Positions 61,686 to 64,000 of a stretch of DNA of 64,000 bases are shown here, one piece after another. The stretch spans positions 1,178,001 through 1,242,000 of the forward strand of contig CP084610.1 of NCBI GenBank assembly GCA_025917655.1, in the 5' to 3' direction. The stretch is from Chlorella sorokiniana (Eukaryota > Chlorophyta > Trebouxiophyceae > Chlorellales > Chlorellaceae). A program made the translations under genes and the position numbers. Below the pieces are notes generated by a model, which did no database searches, was not told the origin of the DNA, and saw nothing but the letters and a program-made list of their open reading frames with translations. Position 1 is the first letter of the stretch, and every line of letters begins with the position of its first letter.

Positions 61686-64000
61686 ATGCTGCGCAAGGAC
61701 ACCAACGGCGCAGCGGTGCTGCTGCACTGCAGGCGCGGAAAGCAGGGGCAGAAGTCTTCTGGGGCGCGGCTGGGCCTGGCTGCCTCCATGGCTGCCATCG
61801 CCTGCCTCTTTTGCTTCTTTGTCCTGTTCACCACCCACAACACGTTCAGGTGGGCGTCAGCTCTGCCGCGGTGCCGCACGTTAGCCACCCTTGCCGGGAA
61901 TCCGTCGGTGGTACCAGAAGCTCAGGCACCAGAGGGCGATGCAGGCTGCGCTGCCACCGCCGTCGCCCCATCCGGGCTCCCATTCCCTCTGCGCCTTGCT
62001 GCTGGGTGCAGCCTGCACACGGTGGAGATGAGCGGGATGCACGGCATGCGCCGCTTTGGCGATGGCACTGCCCACACCCTGGTCATCTACGTGTATGCAC
62101 ACACAGGTGGGTATGAGGTGGAAACGGGGGGGTGGGGTGCCTATCGTGCCTGCTGCTCTTGGACCACCTGCTGTGGGGCAGGCCATCTGCTCGCCCTCCC
62201 TCCACTGCCATGTCCTGCCTCTTGCTGCCTGGCCCTGGCTGCCCTGTCGCACTTGCCGCTGTGACACGAATGGTCCCTCCCTTCTCTCACCCCTTCACAA
62301 CGACCCCAGACGCGGAGTACCAACACAACCTGCGCTTCTTCCTCGAGTTTGGGGTGCAGCCCAACGACGGCTGCGACTACCTGGTGGTGGTGCAGCAGGT
62401 GCGGACCCGGGTGGCGGCGGTGGTGGTGTTTTTGGCAGCAGCTGAAAGCGCAACCACCATGGCTGGTTGCCAGCGGCAGCACAATCGCCGCAAGCGCCAT
62501 GCGGGAGGTGGCCACAGCAGGCTTTGCAGGCGCAGAGCGCCAGCTGCGGCTGCTGGGCCCCAGCTGACGGCCCTGCATGCGCCGGCCTGTTGCCGTGCAG
62601 GGCGTGGGCATCCTGGATTCTGCGCTGCCGCCGATGCCCGACAACGTGCGGGCGGTGCTGCACCCCAACGAGTGCTACGACTGGGGCACCTTTGGCTGGG
62701 TGGGCAACACGCCGCGGCGCGCCTGCAGCAGAGGACGGCTTGCAGACCAGCGCATGCCTGCTAGGGACGCCGGCTTGCCTTGTGGGGCCGGGAAAGGGGC
62801 CTCCCGGCTGCCTGGAAGGGCATTGAACCGCTGCGCAGTCACAGGGCTCAAGTCACCGCCCTCCTGCTGTTGGCCCCCGACTCTCAGGCTCACCCCCCCG
62901 GCTGCTGCCCCCCCTGCCGCCGCCGCTCCCTGTGCGCAGGCCATTGAGAAGCGGGTGGCTGACACCAGCCGCTATGCTTACGTCATCTTCCTCAACAGCT
63001 CTGTGCGAGGGCCCTTCCTGCCGCCTTACTTCCCGGTGCGCAGCCGGCTGCCGCGCGCTGAGGCCCCTGCTTGCTCTCACATGCCTCGCACGCGTGGGGC
63101 CCAGTGTGCTGAGCAGTGCGCGCGCTTGTGCCCACCCCTCATGGCAGCCCAACATCCATTGGTCCGAGGTGCTGACGCGGCGCCTGAACGACCAAGTGAA
63201 GCTGGTGGGGGCCACCATCAGGTGACTGTCGGGGTGGCTTGGAACGCCGGGTGGTTGGGGGCATGGGTTTGATACAGAACGGGGTGGAGACCCAAGAGGA
63301 CGCCGATCCCATCCCTGCTGCCCTCACCGCCCCCGGAGCCGATGTGGGGCCTTGTGCATGCGCTGGTGCAGCTGCGAGGGCGCCAACCAGGGCGGCGTGC
63401 TGAGCGGGGAGATGCGGCGCAACCCGCACGTCCAGAGCTACGTTGTGGCCACAGACCAGGTGTGTGTGTGTGTGTGTGTGTGTCTGTGTAGGTGTGGGTG
63501 CGGGGGCAGGTGTACAGAGAGGGAGAAGAGTGTCGCCAGGGGTGTAAACACGCTAGGAGGCGTGCACGCAAGGGGTGGAGGGTGGGGTGGGTAAAGGGAC
63601 CACATGGGCTGCGCTGAGGGCCACCGACCATACTCTACCCTGCAGGTCGGCCTGGGCCTGTTGCAGCAGGACGGGCGCGTGCTGCAGTGCTACAAGTCCA
63701 TCCACGACGCAATCTGGTGGGTCCCCGCTGGGCTGGGCGCCACGGCTGCCATTGGCTGGCCCCCTCCTCTGACGTCCAGCCGTCCCGGGGCTGCCCATGC
63801 CTCTGCCATGGAATCCCCACAATGACCCCGCTTGGCATGACCCATGCCCGTCGTTGGCCCCATCCACCTCCACCATGCCACCCATCGCCGCCCCCCCCCA
63901 CACCCGGTATTCCAACTCAGGTATGCCGAGATGGGCAGCAGCGCCGCCATCCTGTCGGCTGGCTACAACATCGACTCGCTCATGCTGCGCTACCAGGGCG
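61686..64000 (+). CDS. Type II membrane, glycosyltransferase-like protein (5' part; runs off the window)
   Basis: Partial: the gene continues past 64000. From ATG 61686 a short basic tail precedes a signal-anchor (LAASMAAIACLFCFFVLFTT), then VEMSGMHGMRRFGDGTAHTLVIYVYAHTD, AEYQHNLRFFLEFGVQPNDGCDYLVVVQQ, SALPPMPDNVRAVLHPNECYDWGTFGWV, AIEKRVADTSRYAYVIFLNSSVRGPFLPPYF, HWSEVLTRRLNDQVKLVGATI, SCEGANQGGVLSGEMRRNPHVQSYVVATDQVGLGLL, and AEMGSSAAILSAGYNIDSLMLRY. Blocks of the type FLNSSVRGPFLP...KLVG...HVQSY...TD resemble polysaccharide-synthesis glycosyltransferases of algae and bacteria with a Golgi luminal domain. The family is not certain and no DxD is obvious. Confidence 0.6.
63460..63482. repeat. 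GT dinucleotide repeat in an intron
   Basis: About 11 GT units starting at the donor site after the exon ending ATDQ; the donor is itself the first GT of the run. Confidence 0.85.

Noticed and set aside
1-64000. CRISPR arrays, rRNA genes, retroelements or virus-derived genes.
   Set aside because: None was seen: no regularly spaced repeats, no rRNA-like blocks, and no reverse transcriptase, integrase or capsid motifs in any frame I recognised.

Overview
The window is nuclear DNA of a unicellular green alga, most likely a Chlorella-like trebouxiophyte. The evidence is very high GC, genes split into many short exons by small introns (GTGAGT/GTGCGT donors, CAG acceptors), TGTAA poly(A) signals after several genes, plastid-targeted tryptophan synthesis, a BAG6/Scythe homologue ending in a plant-like tail, and Ser-rich secreted wall-type proteins. 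Nothing looks bacterial, organellar or viral.

Layout. 0.2-2.2 kb: ATG3 (+), the E2-like enzyme of autophagy. 2.9-5.1 kb: an expansin-like secreted protein (+). 5.56-12.38 kb: a near-perfect inverted duplication with arms of about 3.36 kb and a spacer of about 99 bp. Each arm carries an expansin-like gene (divergent, head to head) and the last exon of a BAG6-like gene. The right arm runs into the full BAG6-like gene (-, to 17.8 kb); the left arm holds only its severed 3' end. 18.1-20.5 kb: indole-3-glycerol phosphate synthase (+). 21.0-22.9 kb: a plastid protein of unknown function (-). 23.2-26.1 kb: TBC1D13-type Rab GAP (+), convergent with an MBOAT acyltransferase (26.4-28.8 kb, -). 29.1-30.0 kb: a small, probably myristoylated membrane protein (-). 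30.2-36.8 kb: RAD54 (-). 37.1-39.7 kb: GDPD-like (+), convergent with a TLC-domain protein (39.9-41.5 kb, -). 41.8-46.0 kb: a large TPR + CS (p23-like) protein (+). 46.4-48.6 kb: a secreted pepsin-like aspartic protease (+). 48.7-51.1 kb: ESCRT-II subunit VPS22/SNF8 (-). 52.0-55.7 kb: Pumilio (+). 57.0-58.6 kb: a multi-pass membrane protein (+). 58.8-59.9 kb: ribosomal protein L22 (-). 59.9-61.7 kb: no gene seen. 61.7 kb to the end: start of a type II membrane, glycosyltransferase-like gene (+).

The genes do not form a pathway; they are ordinary eukaryotic housekeeping genes plus one accessory cluster of three expansin-like genes, two of them in the palindrome. The cluster is the most unusual part: expansin double-psi beta-barrels joined to one or two six-cysteine modules, one gene with and two without the usual expansin C-terminal domain, freshly duplicated as an inverted repeat.

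Caveat. Many well-recognised exons switch frame by one base inside short G/C runs, often where a run of five should be six. This looks like systematic under-calling of homopolymers in the source assembly. CDS coordinates are gene spans from start to stop including introns; translations from this exact sequence will break.
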